From contig NZ_BMLH01000001.1 of NCBI RefSeq assembly GCF_014645135.1, forward strand, positions 496,001 through 560,000: a stretch of DNA of 64,000 bases. Direction: 5' to 3'. Within the stretch, counting starts at the first letter, position 1, and every line of letters starts with the position of its first letter. Shown one piece after another: positions 47,344 through 56,740 of this stretch. The DNA comes from Rheinheimera tangshanensis (GTDB taxonomy: Bacteria; Pseudomonadota; Gammaproteobacteria; Enterobacterales; Alteromonadaceae). The notes below the pieces were generated by a model. That model was not told the DNA's origin. It saw nothing but the letters and a program-made list of their open reading frames with translations, and made no database searches. Position numbers and translations under genes: made by a program.

Positions 47344-47411
47344 CAACTTTTTGCGTACAGGTTCAAATGTGGATAAAGCCAAGGACTGAGCTTACACCAA
47401 CGTCTGAATGG

Positions 47412-49106
47412 CTAAAGTTTGACTCTGTAAACGTAAGTTGCTAGCTGGTGTTGTTGCTTTTGTAAGTCTTGTACAAAAAGCTGAGCCACTTTCGAAGCGC
47501 CTTGCACTGATAAATGGGTGTTGTCGGTTTTGCCATCCGGAAACTTCTGATACAAACCCACCGGCACCTGAATAAAATACGGCTGACTGCCCGCAGGACC
47601 CAACTCTTGCCATAAATCGCAGCTTTGCTGCTGCAAATCAAAAAAGTCTACTTGTGCGAGTTCAGCCTGTTGTTTAGCTTGGGCAGCGTACGCTGCTAAA
47701 TCCCGCTCTAAGCTTTTGCCTTTAAAATTACGTCTGCAAATCGAGCTGGCCAACATTGGTATAGCGGCTTTGGCTTTGACCTCACGGATAAACTGCTGCA
47801 GCAACTGTGGGTAACGCGTGTTCACCTCAGCATAACGCTTTGGGTCGTCCTGTTTTTGATCGTTATGGCCAAACTGGATCAACACATAATCACCAGCTTG
47901 CAGGTCATCCAGCAGCATTTGCCAGCGACCTTCGTTTAAGAATCTTAAGGTGCTGCGGCCATTGACGGCTAAGTTGACGACTTGTAACTGCGGCAACATA
48001 AAGTCAGGCAATAACTGGCCCCAGCCGCGCTCCGGATAAGCCAGGTTGGTTTTATCTGACATAGTGGAATCACCGACCAGATAGAGTTTGGCAGGCGGAG
48101 TGTTGGCCTTAGTGGTTAACCAGCTGCGGATGGTTTTTAGCAACTGCTCAGGCTGCCACTGGCCCTGATAAACCCAATCTTCGGTGATCTGAGATACTGC
48201 TTTAGGCCAGTTATCTTTTAACCAGCCGTAACTGGCACCCGTGGAGCCATTAAAATAACTACGTTCGCCCCACAAGTTGGCTCTGTCGCGGCTGGGTTCG
48301 TCCGGATAGGTTTTACGGAATATAGGTTTATCTGCCATCAAAGGTGAATACTGATTATTTTGCAGATAAAACTGGGCGTCATAATGGCGGCGGCCGAGTA
48401 AAAAGCCCTGAATACCGGATAGCTTCGAGTCTGTGACCACTAACTTCGCGTTTTTATCCAGCTCGCCATCGTGCCAAAGTGAGGCCTCTGTAGCCTGACT
48501 ATAAAATTGGCTCTGTTTTATCCAGGCAGTGCCACGTGGACAGACATAATCAACATGGCCTTCAAAGTAACAGTTGCTGTGGTAATACAGCCCTTGTTTA
48601 TTCCACAAACTTAAGCTGTCGGCACCACCAGCTATCACTCTGCACTGGTCGGTGATAATACGACTGGCTTGCTCAAAACCACGAATGGCAAACTGATGGT
48701 CATGATCGCCATACAGCGCGCCATAGCTATTAAATACGGTTAAATCTAACAGCACTATATCCGAGGCTTTGATATTCACCACGGCAGAACCCCAGTCATC
48801 AGGCTGTTGTTTTAAATGGTTTTTACGAAGTTCCGGGAATTCAATGGTGGTGCTGGTTTTACCGCTGCCGGCCAACACCACTTTATCGCGGGTCAGGTAA
48901 AGTTTTTCTTTATAAATGCCGGGGCCAATTTCAATCAAAGCCCATTGCTTGGTTGCAGGTAAGGAATCCAGCGCCTGCTGTACAGAGCGAAAAGGCGCGG
49001 AACCATCCAAAGCAACCTGTAAGCGAAGTGGTTGCTCACTGGCGTGCAGGCTCAGGCAAAATAGGTTGAATGCCAGTGCACCCAGCCAGACAGTAAGAAA
49101 CTTCAT
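47412..49106 (-). CDS. Fused pectin methylesterase-like (CE8) and CE12 acetylesterase
   Basis: 564 residues: signal peptide (about 1-22), a right-handed beta-helix pectin-methylesterase-like domain (about 30-300), and a C-terminal SGNH esterase (about 335-560). The CE8 part keeps GIYKE, the catalytic-type Asp in DYVCP and in GGADSL, and LGRRH, but QDTL has become ADSL. The CE12 part has GDSTMSDK, NLAVNGRST, FGHND and DNTHLSVQGA, matching rhamnogalacturonan/pectin acetylesterases. It would strip methyl and acetyl groups from pectin in the periplasm or outside. Last gene of the leftward operon, 4 bases after the GH105 gene. Confidence 0.88.
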   Translation of the reverse strand: MKFLTVWLGALAFNLFCLSLHASEQPLRLQVALDGSAPFRSVQQALDSLPATKQWALIEIGPGIYKEKLYLTRDKVVLAGSGKTSTTIEFPELRKNHLKQQPDDWGSAVVNIKASDIVLLDLTVFNSYGALYGDHDHQFAIRGFEQASRIITDQCRVIAGGADSLSLWNKQGLYYHSNCYFEGHVDYVCPRGTAWIKQSQFYSQATEASLWHDGELDKNAKLVVTDSKLSGIQGFLLGRRHYDAQFYLQNNQYSPLMADKPIFRKTYPDEPSRDRANLWGERSYFNGSTGASYGWLKDNWPKAVSQITEDWVYQGQWQPEQLLKTIRSWLTTKANTPPAKLYLVGDSTMSDKTNLAYPERGWGQLLPDFMLPQLQVVNLAVNGRSTLRFLNEGRWQMLLDDLQAGDYVLIQFGHNDQKQDDPKRYAEVNTRYPQLLQQFIREVKAKAAIPMLASSICRRNFKGKSLERDLAAYAAQAKQQAELAQVDFFDLQQQSCDLWQELGPAGSQPYFIQVPVGLYQKFPDGKTDNTHLSVQGASKVAQLFVQDLQKQQHQLATYVYRVKL

Positions 49107-49110
49107 CAGC

Positions 49111-51573
49111 TTAGTCTTTTAACAGCTGTGCCATTTGCACGCCAGCCATAATAAAAGGCCCTGTGCCTTTGCTGTCGTTGCGGTAGATTGGCTCACTCAT
49201 GTAATAGTGATAGCTACCATCGCGACCTGCACCTAAACCCGCCACTTGTACCATGTTGGTCAGGCTGATGCTGCCATCCGGATGCACCAGTACAAATTCA
49301 TTGAGCAGGCCTTGCCAGGCTTTTTTACTGATCTCCAGATACTGCTCTTTGGGTAAATAGCCTTTATTGATGGCTTTGGCATAAAAGTAGACAAACATGC
49401 TGCTGCCGCTTGATTCCAGATAGTTGCCACGCTCGCCGGCTTTATCCATAATCTGATACCAGACACCGCTTTCCGCGTCCTGATACCTGGCTAAGTCAGC
49501 GGCCAGTTCAGTCACCATAGTCAGCAGTGGCTGACGTAACTCGGTGTTATCCGCAGGGATATAATCCAACACATCCACCAGCGCCATACCCAACCAGCCA
49601 ATAGCACGGCCCCAGAAATAAGCCGAGCGGCCAGTTTCTTTGTCGGCCCAGTCCATTTGTTTGGATTCATCCCAGGCATGGAAATACAAACCGGTTTTGT
49701 CATCACGTAACTGTTCGCGGGTCACGACAAACTCGTGCACCGCCTGTTCCAGACTGGCACCTTGCTCAAACAGACTGCTGTAATAAGCTAAAAACGGCAT
49801 GCCCATATAAACCCCATCCAGCCAGAGTTGATGTGGATAAATCTTCTTATGCCAAAATGCGCCGTTTGATGTTTTCGGGTGATGCTTTAATTGTTCGCGT
49901 AAGGCTTGAACTGCCAATTGATATTTGGGCTCTTTGGTCTGTTCATAGACCCGCAGCAGCGCGTTTCCGCTATTAATACTGTCGATATTAAACTTACTGG
50001 CATCATAGCTGTGAATAGTGCCATCGGCCGCAACAAAGCTGTCGGCCATTTTACTGATCACGGCCTGATAAGCCGGGTTCGGAGCATATTTATTTAAATC
50101 ATCAAAAGCCTGTACCAATAAACCTGTGGTGTATTCAAAACTGACAGGTCTGTCGCGCTCTGTATCCCAGCCGCCCCAATAATACTGGCCAGCCTGGCGT
50201 TTCAATTCAGAGTTGGCCAGCTGTTGGCTCCAGTACAAAGCCCGTTCGCTGGTCAGCGGCTGACTGGTTTGAGCCTTAGTCAATTCTGTTTTTAGTCTCA
50301 AACGAGGCTGTAGGGTTAAACGCTCTACCTCCTGTTGCAGATACTCTACAAATTGCTGTTCGTTGCTGATGCCATTCAGTTCATGTTGCCAGGCACCTAA
50401 CAGGTAATACTCCAGATGCTGGCCTGATACATTCATCACAGCCACATGGTTATGCTCGTCTGTCGTCAACTGTTCCAGCTTGCCGCGCTTAAATAAAATC
50501 GCCATGCCCAGGTTAGAACCATCCAGACTTTGTTTGCCGTAAGTCGCGAGGTAGGTATAAGTATGGCCGCTACTTTCCAGTGTACCTGTCAGCAGTTGAG
50601 TGTCTGGTAGTTTGACTATACCCAGCGCCAGATTATCCAGTGGCTGGCTTAAGGTTAGGCGGTTATGCAGTAAACGGCTGCCTGCTGTCATCGATAAATG
50701 GGCTTTTACATCAAGAGTTTTTCCGGCGATTTGCCAGTTTTTGTAGTCGATGGTCATGGCTGAATACAAAGGGCCGTTTTCGATGATAGTGACTGTGTGG
50801 CCATCCAGTTTCGATACCCGTTCTACTTTGCTGCCATCCCAGTAACCAAAACCGCCAGCCCCTACTGCTTTGCCAACTTTCAGCACATCTGTGCCCCAGG
50901 GCAACATTTCATGGTAGGAGCTGTAACCATCCTGGCCTATTTGATCCAATATCGGCTTACCAGTTTTATTACCAAAAATATCAAAGCCATTACGCCAGTC
51001 GAGATAAATACGGTACGCCACTTTATCGGATTCAATACCAGGGCCTTCGTAACGGATAAATTCACTGTGATCTGTGTATTGAGGTGGAGGAGTCAGACTG
51101 CTGACATTTTCAAAGCTGCCACCGACGTACTTTTTGTCTTGCCACTGGCCACCGGTTTTTTGCGAAATCTCGGCCTGGGTTTGTTTCGGCTGTTCTGTTG
51201 CTGTGCCTGCGGTGATTTGCAGATCGAGAGTTTCACCAGCACTCAGAGTGGGGCTGATAAGTAAGGTATCTTTTTCGCCATCAGCGTTGCGGTCAATCCA
51301 CTGTGAGGGCAGTTGGCCTTTGCTGTCGGTTGCAATAAAGCCGGAATTCTGGACTTCAGTTTCTGCCAGTCCTAAGTCGGCGGCAGCAAGATAAATAGGC
51401 TCTTGTGAGCGTAAAAAATCAGAAGGGTTGTGAATGCTTAACCTGGCAACTGCTTTGGCCGGAGCGGACTGAACGCTTTGTGGTTCTGTGGGTTCTGGTG
51501 CCGGAGCAGGTTTACCACAGGCGGCTAAAAAACTTAAGCTGAGGCTGGAGATCAGTAATGGGCTTTTAAACAT
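49111..51573 (-). CDS. Lipoprotein fusing DUF4861 to a GH105 unsaturated-uronyl hydrolase
   Basis: 820 residues from an ATG at 51573 (earlier in-frame start at 51612 unlikely). Lipobox LAAC (near residue 18) predicts a lipid anchor. Residues about 40-435 match DUF4861 (YRIYLDWRNGFDIFGNKTG) and about 450-820 match GH88/GH105, with the catalytic Asp in LWLDGVYMGMPFL and the substrate loop FWGRAIGWLGMALVD. GH105 enzymes release the unsaturated uronate from rhamnogalacturonan or pectin oligomers after lyase action. The domains usually occur apart, so the fusion is notable. It follows the TonB receptor gene in the operon. Confidence 0.88.
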   Translation of the reverse strand: MFKSPLLISSLSLSFLAACGKPAPAPEPTEPQSVQSAPAKAVARLSIHNPSDFLRSQEPIYLAAADLGLAETEVQNSGFIATDSKGQLPSQWIDRNADGEKDTLLISPTLSAGETLDLQITAGTATEQPKQTQAEISQKTGGQWQDKKYVGGSFENVSSLTPPPQYTDHSEFIRYEGPGIESDKVAYRIYLDWRNGFDIFGNKTGKPILDQIGQDGYSSYHEMLPWGTDVLKVGKAVGAGGFGYWDGSKVERVSKLDGHTVTIIENGPLYSAMTIDYKNWQIAGKTLDVKAHLSMTAGSRLLHNRLTLSQPLDNLALGIVKLPDTQLLTGTLESSGHTYTYLATYGKQSLDGSNLGMAILFKRGKLEQLTTDEHNHVAVMNVSGQHLEYYLLGAWQHELNGISNEQQFVEYLQQEVERLTLQPRLRLKTELTKAQTSQPLTSERALYWSQQLANSELKRQAGQYYWGGWDTERDRPVSFEYTTGLLVQAFDDLNKYAPNPAYQAVISKMADSFVAADGTIHSYDASKFNIDSINSGNALLRVYEQTKEPKYQLAVQALREQLKHHPKTSNGAFWHKKIYPHQLWLDGVYMGMPFLAYYSSLFEQGASLEQAVHEFVVTREQLRDDKTGLYFHAWDESKQMDWADKETGRSAYFWGRAIGWLGMALVDVLDYIPADNTELRQPLLTMVTELAADLARYQDAESGVWYQIMDKAGERGNYLESSGSSMFVYFYAKAINKGYLPKEQYLEISKKAWQGLLNEFVLVHPDGSISLTNMVQVAGLGAGRDGSYHYYMSEPIYRNDSKGTGPFIMAGVQMAQLLKD

Positions 51574-51615
51574 CGAAGTCACGGCTATTACCTGTTGTAA
51601 AAGGATAAACAAAAT

Positions 51616-51646
51616 CGTGACTTACAGCACCAGACTGTAAGTCACG
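51616..51646 (-). terminator. Perfect hairpin between receptor and GH105 genes
   Basis: CGTGACTTACAG (51616-51627) and CTGTAAGTCACG (51635-51646) are exact reverse complements with a 7-base loop. On the reverse strand the stem is followed by ATTTTGTTTATC, so it may act as a partial terminator or mRNA-stabilising end of the receptor message. Confidence 0.6.
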
Positions 51647-51687
51647 CCAAAGCCGCCATCTCTGGCTAAGCAATGTAGCTATGTAGA

Positions 51688-54465
51688 TCAGAATTTGTAC
51701 TGAGCGCCCAGATAGTACTGGCGACCGGTTTCATGGTAATAGGTCAGGCGGTTACCGGCTGAATCTACCCACTGATCATCCACTTCGTCGGTCAGATTCA
51801 GTGCTTCAAAACTGATTTTCCAGTTGTCGTTTAACGCGTAGGATACTGAGGCGTCGACGTTAGTGGTGGCATTGGTACCTTCCATATCGTTGTTATCACG
51901 GCCTATGGCTGTGGTCAGGTATTTACCACGTTTTGCCATGGATACACGGGCGTTTAAGGCTTCATGCTCGTAATAAATAGTGGCAGCAGAGGTGTTTTTT
52001 GACAGGCCGTTTAAATCTCGAGTGGCCTGCACTACGCCAGCTGCACTGATGTAGTCCATCTGAGCGTCAACATAAGTGTAATTGCCGATAAAACCAAATC
52101 TGTTCCAGAACTCAGGCAGGAAAGTGAAAGGCAATTGATAGCTTACTTCCATTCCTTTTAAATCACCGCCAGGGCCATTGAGGGGGGTAGTTACCTGCCA
52201 ATCGACGTTTTCATTACAGTCCGCATTGTAACCAGGACCTGCGGTACAGGCATCAATAGCTGCCTGGATCGGTAGTCCCGTTGCAGTAAAGGCTTTGGTT
52301 TCACGTAAAGTCTGGACATGGCTGTCAATATCTTTGAAGAAGAACGCCACACCTAACATGGATTCGTCAGAGAAATAGAATTCGAAACCTAAGTCGTATG
52401 TCTGAGCTTTGGTCGGCTCCAGTTGTGGGTTACCCCCAGAAACTGCGCGACTGCCGCCAGAAACAGATACTGAGACGTCAGGACGAATAGATCCTAAACC
52501 TGCACGAGCCATTACCTCTGCAGCACCAAAACGTACAATCACATCATCCCATGGTTCTAACGCCAGGTTTAACGAAGGCAATAACTCATTGTAATCATGC
52601 TCAGCTGTGATTTGAGTCGGAGTCGTGGCAAAAGTAGCCCATGCAGTGGAGCTTTGGTCTGTGTTCACCTGACGTAAGCCAATGTTACCGCGCAGTGGCA
52701 TATCGGCAATATCTGTATCAAAACCTAATTGCAGATACGCACCTAAAGTTTCTTCTTCGGCTGAGTAGTTATCAGGGCGACGGAAGTCTGCGCTGACTAC
52801 AAAAGCACCTGTATTACTGTAGATATCATACTGAGCATCAATAGCCGCAAAATCAGGTACTAACCAAACAGGTTGGCTACCTAAGCCTGAGTTGTATTCT
52901 TTTAACAGATCCGGCGTGTAGACGATTCCTGCACCATTTTCAGTTTGGCGACGGGCTTCATAGGTTTCAAAACTAAAGTCTTTATAATGCAAGCCTGCTT
53001 TTAGTGTGATGTTGTCGGTTAATAAGTAGGTAAAGTTCAGCTCAGCGGTGTCAAAGCTGTTTTCAGCCCCCAATGGACGCAAACGCACGCTGTTTGAGGT
53101 CCAGCCTGTTGGATCAAATACACCAGCACCATAAGTCAGCGCAGGGCTTTCTCTGTTGCCACCACGGTAATCATAGGCAAACTCCACGCCACGTTTTTCT
53201 GCTACCAAGGTCGTTTGTACCGGGTTATCAAACTCTGATTTGGCGGTACCAATCATCGCATCCATGCTCAAATCATCAGTCAGATGCTGTTTTAACGACA
53301 GGTTGTATTGCAGGAATTCTGTGCTGAGTTCGTCAAAGCGGTTTTCGGCACGAATAGTGGCATTTTCAAAACTGCCGTAGGTCATGGTATTGGTGTCATC
53401 GATAAAATAATCAACTACGTTCATGACTCCGGTATTTCCTGAGGCCGCGGTTGCCGAAGTAGGACGATTAGCTCCAGCGTTCAGAATGCCCTGCAGAAAC
53501 ACTTCATTACGGGTTGCATCCGTTTTTGCATACAACACATCTAAATCAATCTTGGTGTCTTCATTAGGTCTGAACTGGAAAGAAGAGCTTAAACCTAAGC
53601 GATCCATATCATGAGTGTAAGAGTCATAACGGGGTAAACGTGGACGGAATGCATTATTAATTTCGTCCAGTTCAGGTGCAGCGTTATCGCCCTGATAAGA
53701 GCCAAAGTCGTTGACGTTGTTCCAGCGTACTGTACTTGCACCTTGATCTTTGAGCTGACGTTCTGAATAAGAGGCAGAAAATAATGCGCCCACTTTGCCG
53801 TCAGCAAAAATATTACTGACTAAAAACGAGGTTTTCGGATCTGACTTTTCAGACAAATCGTTGTAACCCATCTGACCTGAGGCGGCGAAAGTAAAGCCAT
53901 CGTAATCAAAAGGTTGTGCCGCTCTTAAGTCGACAGTGGCACCTAAAGAGCCCTCTTCGACATCTGCTGATGCAGTTTTACGCACTGTCAATGAGCTGAA
54001 TAAATCAGAAGAGAAGGTATTAAAGTCAAAGCCACGGCCACGGTTTGCGCCACCTATCTGATCAGTACCACCGCTGGTGGACACTGCTTCCATGCCGTTA
54101 ATACGGACGCGGGTAAATTCAGGGCCCAGGCCTCGTACAGAAATCTGCCGGCCTTCGCCTGCTGCACGGGAAATAGCAATACCTGGAATACGCTGCAGAG
54201 ATTCAGCCAGGTTTAAATCCGGAAAGTCGGCGATATCTTCCGCCAGAATGGCATCGATGGCGCCATCAGACTGGCGTTTTTGATTTAATGCATTGGATAA
54301 AGAATCGCGGAAACTGCCTTTCACTTCGATCACTTCAATTCTTTCTTCGGCTTGCTTCGTTTCAGCCGTCTCTTGTGCAGAGACAGAAACTACTGAAGTA
54401 CAACCTGCGATAGCTAAAGCTAAGGCAATTTTATTCGGGTGAAATGGCGTGTTGGATTTTGCCAT
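51688..54465 (-). CDS. TonB-dependent receptor, pectin locus
   Basis: 925 residues: signal peptide (about 1-30), a TonB-box-like EVIEVKG near residue 45, a plug domain (about 55-190; NLAESLQRIPGIAISRAAGEGRQISVRGLGPEFTRVRING in pieces), and a barrel ending in the aromatic Y-K-F terminus. It resembles the TIGR01782 branch common in Xanthomonas, Caulobacter and Alteromonadales carbohydrate loci. It should import oligosaccharides across the outer membrane. First gene of the leftward operon, with two LacI-type operator candidates 99-150 bases upstream and a ribosome site gaggt before the ATG. Confidence 0.92.
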   Translation of the reverse strand: MAKSNTPFHPNKIALALAIAGCTSVVSVSAQETAETKQAEERIEVIEVKGSFRDSLSNALNQKRQSDGAIDAILAEDIADFPDLNLAESLQRIPGIAISRAAGEGRQISVRGLGPEFTRVRINGMEAVSTSGGTDQIGGANRGRGFDFNTFSSDLFSSLTVRKTASADVEEGSLGATVDLRAAQPFDYDGFTFAASGQMGYNDLSEKSDPKTSFLVSNIFADGKVGALFSASYSERQLKDQGASTVRWNNVNDFGSYQGDNAAPELDEINNAFRPRLPRYDSYTHDMDRLGLSSSFQFRPNEDTKIDLDVLYAKTDATRNEVFLQGILNAGANRPTSATAASGNTGVMNVVDYFIDDTNTMTYGSFENATIRAENRFDELSTEFLQYNLSLKQHLTDDLSMDAMIGTAKSEFDNPVQTTLVAEKRGVEFAYDYRGGNRESPALTYGAGVFDPTGWTSNSVRLRPLGAENSFDTAELNFTYLLTDNITLKAGLHYKDFSFETYEARRQTENGAGIVYTPDLLKEYNSGLGSQPVWLVPDFAAIDAQYDIYSNTGAFVVSADFRRPDNYSAEEETLGAYLQLGFDTDIADMPLRGNIGLRQVNTDQSSTAWATFATTPTQITAEHDYNELLPSLNLALEPWDDVIVRFGAAEVMARAGLGSIRPDVSVSVSGGSRAVSGGNPQLEPTKAQTYDLGFEFYFSDESMLGVAFFFKDIDSHVQTLRETKAFTATGLPIQAAIDACTAGPGYNADCNENVDWQVTTPLNGPGGDLKGMEVSYQLPFTFLPEFWNRFGFIGNYTYVDAQMDYISAAGVVQATRDLNGLSKNTSAATIYYEHEALNARVSMAKRGKYLTTAIGRDNNDMEGTNATTNVDASVSYALNDNWKISFEALNLTDEVDDQWVDSAGNRLTYYHETGRQYYLGAQYKF

Positions 54466-54864
54466 GATATCTACCTCGTCCTGTCTGGTTCAAAGCGTTC
54501 AGCCAGTTCATGCCAGCTGTATTTTTAATAATGGAAGACGCTTTGTGCGACTCCCTGTTGATTTTGTCTACCGGTGGCAAAAAGTGCTTGCAATTTTGTG
54601 CCACCGATGGCAAAAAGCTAACACCAAGCTTAGATTACTGTCAAACGTCGCACAAAAAAAAATCAGTCATGTTGTAAGGTTTTATTTGATGTTGATAGTT
54701 AACTTATTGTTTTGTATTGATAATGTTGCACATTTAATCGCCGGATAAAATAGGTTTTGTTCCAGATGTGAAATTAATTCTGCTTAGACCGAACTTCACA
54801 GCCAGTTTGAACATTAAATATGCAGTAATAACAAGCTGTGGATCAGATAAAAAGGAATCAAAGA
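54466..54864. other. Divergent promoter region receptor/kduD
   Basis: About 400 bases without a supported gene. It holds the two operator candidates near the receptor and AT-rich sequence towards kduD. A forward open frame across it (54449-54748) has no recognisable content. A loose pair TGTGAA/TTCACA (54767-54802) was seen near kduD, but the spacing does not fit CRP. Confidence 0.55.
54564..54614. promoter_or_regulatory. Two LacI-type operator candidates upstream of the receptor gene
   Basis: Site A (54564-54581) and site B (54597-54614) both approximate the dyad TTTGCCACCGGTGGCAAA: A reads TTGTCTACC/GGTGGCAAA and B reads TGTGCCACC/GATGGCAAA. Their centres are 33 bases apart, about three helical turns. 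A central CG within ACCGGT-like cores is usual for LacI-family regulators, one of which is encoded at 60343-61383. Confidence 0.6.
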
Positions 54865-55623
54865 ATGTCGGCTTTATTTTCGTTAAAAGGACAAAGAGCA
54901 TTGGTCACTGGTGCCAGCCGTGGTTTAGGTAAGGCTATTGCACATGCCTTGGCACAAGCTGGAGCTTCGGTGATTTGTTGCAGCTCGCAGTCAGATGGTG
55001 CCCGAAAAACTGCAGCTGAGATTGAGGCGCAAGGTGCTCAGGCGTTTTCATTGGCCGCTGATTTATCGGATTTAGAGCAGGTGCATTCTTTAGCGCAAAA
55101 TGCTTTGGCATTGGGTGACGTGCATATTCTGGTCAATTGCGGTGGGACCATTTTCCGTGCTCCAGCTGTCGATTATCCAATGCAAGAGTGGCAAAACGTC
55201 ATGCGGGTGAATCTGGATTCTGCGTTTTTGTTAAGCCAGTTGCTAGGAGCTGAAATGCTGAAACGAGGTCAGGGCAAAATCATCAATATTGCTTCTATGT
55301 TGTCCTACAGCGGTGGTATTACGGTGCCAGCTTATACCGCCAGTAAACATGCGATTACAGGTTTAACCAAAGCTTTGGCCAATGAATGGGCTGCCTCAGG
55401 TTTAAATATTAATGCGATAGCTCCGGGGTATTTCCGTACTGACAATACCTTTGCTTTGCAGCAGGACGAAGTTCGTAATCAGGCTATTCTGGCAAGGATC
55501 CCGTCTGGTCGTTGGGGAGAACCCGAAGATTTAGCAGGTGCTGCGGTATTTTTGGCAAGCAGCGCCAGTAATTATGTCAACGGCCATGTATTGGCTGTTG
55601 ATGGAGGCTGGCTGGCTCGTTAA
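54865..55623 (+). CDS. kduD: 2-dehydro-3-deoxy-D-gluconate 5-dehydrogenase KduD (SDR)
   Basis: 252 residues from the ATG at 54865, preceded by an aaagga ribosome site; an in-frame GTG at 54838 would add nine residues. Short-chain dehydrogenase motifs TGASRGLG, NCGG and catalytic Y-T-A-S-K are present, and length and neighbours fit KduD. It reduces 2,5-diketo-3-deoxygluconate (DKII) to KDG. kduI follows after 34 bases. Function is inferred strongly from the pairing with kduI, since SDR enzymes are hard to name from sequence alone. Confidence 0.9.
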   Translation: MSALFSLKGQRALVTGASRGLGKAIAHALAQAGASVICCSSQSDGARKTAAEIEAQGAQAFSLAADLSDLEQVHSLAQNALALGDVHILVNCGGTIFRAPAVDYPMQEWQNVMRVNLDSAFLLSQLLGAEMLKRGQGKIINIASMLSYSGGITVPAYTASKHAITGLTKALANEWAASGLNINAIAPGYFRTDNTFALQQDEVRNQAILARIPSGRWGEPEDLAGAAVFLASSASNYVNGHVLAVDGGWLAR

Positions 55624-55657
55624 GGCCAATTCATGCCCATTTTTTCAGGAGAATAAA

Positions 55658-56500
55658 ATGAATGTAATTTTTGAAAACCGTTTTGCCACAGCTCCCTTGG
55701 ATGTCAAACACTACGACACCGAAAAGCTGCGGCAGAATTTTTTGATCGACAACCTGATGCAAGCTGATCAACTGGTGTTGTGTTACACCCACTATGAACG
55801 TTTGATTGTTGGCAGTGCTGTGCCGGTCAAAGCCCCTGTTGCATTGCAAACAGTAGATGCACTCAAAGCTGAGTTTTTTCTACAGCGCCGAGAACTGGGA
55901 GTGATCAACGTCGGCGGCACTGGCTATGTAGAAGTCGACGGTAATCAATACGAGCTTGCCAATAAAGAAGCTTTGTATGTAGGGATGGGCTGTAGAAACG
56001 TTAGCTTTCATAGCTTAAACGCTCAGGAGCCGGCGAAGTTTTACTTAAATTCTACGCCTGCTCATCACGCTTATCCGGTGCAGCATGTACGGATGAATGA
56101 TTGTAAGAAGCTGGAAATGGGCGCTTTAGCGACCAGTAATGAGCGCATTATTTATCAGTTAATGATTAAAGAAGTGGTGCAAACCTGCCAGCTGCAAATG
56201 GGCTTAACAGTGCTGAGTCAGGGCAGTGTCTGGAATACTATGCCAGCGCATCAGCATGACAGACGGATGGAAGCCTATTTCTATTTTGATCTGACGCCAG
56301 GTCAGGCCGTCTGTCACTTTATGGGTGAACCCAAAGAGACCCGTCATTTGTGGCTGGGTAATGAGCAGGCAGTGGTCTCTCCGCCATGGTCAATCCACAG
56401 CGGTGTGGGTACCGGCAGTTATGCCTTTATCTGGGGTATGGCTGGTGAGAATCTGGACTATCACGATATGGATAAATTTGGCCCTGATCAATTGAGATAA
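55658..56500 (+). CDS. kduI: 5-keto-4-deoxyuronate isomerase KduI
   Basis: 280 residues from the ATG at 55658, with cagga upstream; the frame extends further but overlaps kduD. Cupin-type zinc ligands are visible in PAHQHDRRMEAYFYF and WSIHSG. It isomerises 5-keto-4-deoxyuronate (from unsaturated galacturonate) to DKII. The set kduD-kduI shows that unsaturated pectin products are processed. A weak hairpin with TTT follows at 56506-56531. Confidence 0.95.
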   Translation: MNVIFENRFATAPLDVKHYDTEKLRQNFLIDNLMQADQLVLCYTHYERLIVGSAVPVKAPVALQTVDALKAEFFLQRRELGVINVGGTGYVEVDGNQYELANKEALYVGMGCRNVSFHSLNAQEPAKFYLNSTPAHHAYPVQHVRMNDCKKLEMGALATSNERIIYQLMIKEVVQTCQLQMGLTVLSQGSVWNTMPAHQHDRRMEAYFYFDLTPGQAVCHFMGEPKETRHLWLGNEQAVVSPPWSIHSGVGTGSYAFIWGMAGENLDYHDMDKFGPDQLR

Positions 56501-56505
56501 GGGAG

Positions 56506-56531
56506 ACGGAGCTCTGGGGAGAGCTTCGTTT
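56506..56531 (+). terminator. Possible terminator after kduI
   Basis: ACGGAGCTCT-GGGG-AGAGCTTCGT with one wobble, then TTTAG. The T run is short, so read-through to the TRAP genes is possible. Confidence 0.45.
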
Positions 56532-56740
56532 AGTCTTGTGTGCGATGCCTGGGAAACTTGATGTAGTAGTTAAAAAAGCGGCTTCAGGTTCGAAGTGTAT
56601 ACAGGGCAGCAATCACTGCAACAGACAGTGTGCCCTTCGACAGCGCCAGCAGTACGAGCGCTGACTTATAAAAAAGACATACCTCGTCAATAAAGCTGCG
56701 GCTTTAATCAGGGCGGGGAAAGCAACAGGTAGGTTAGACG

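Noticed and set aside
50797-51264. Forward open frame of 155 codons inside the GH105 gene
   Set aside because: Antisense to a gene with clear domain motifs.
54449-54748. Forward open frame of 99 codons in the receptor/kduD promoter region
   Set aside because: Overlaps the receptor start on the other strand and the operator candidates; no conserved features.
54767-54802. TGTGAA...TTCACA as a CRP site before kduD
   Set aside because: The half-sites are about 24 bases apart instead of 6, so it does not fit CRP.
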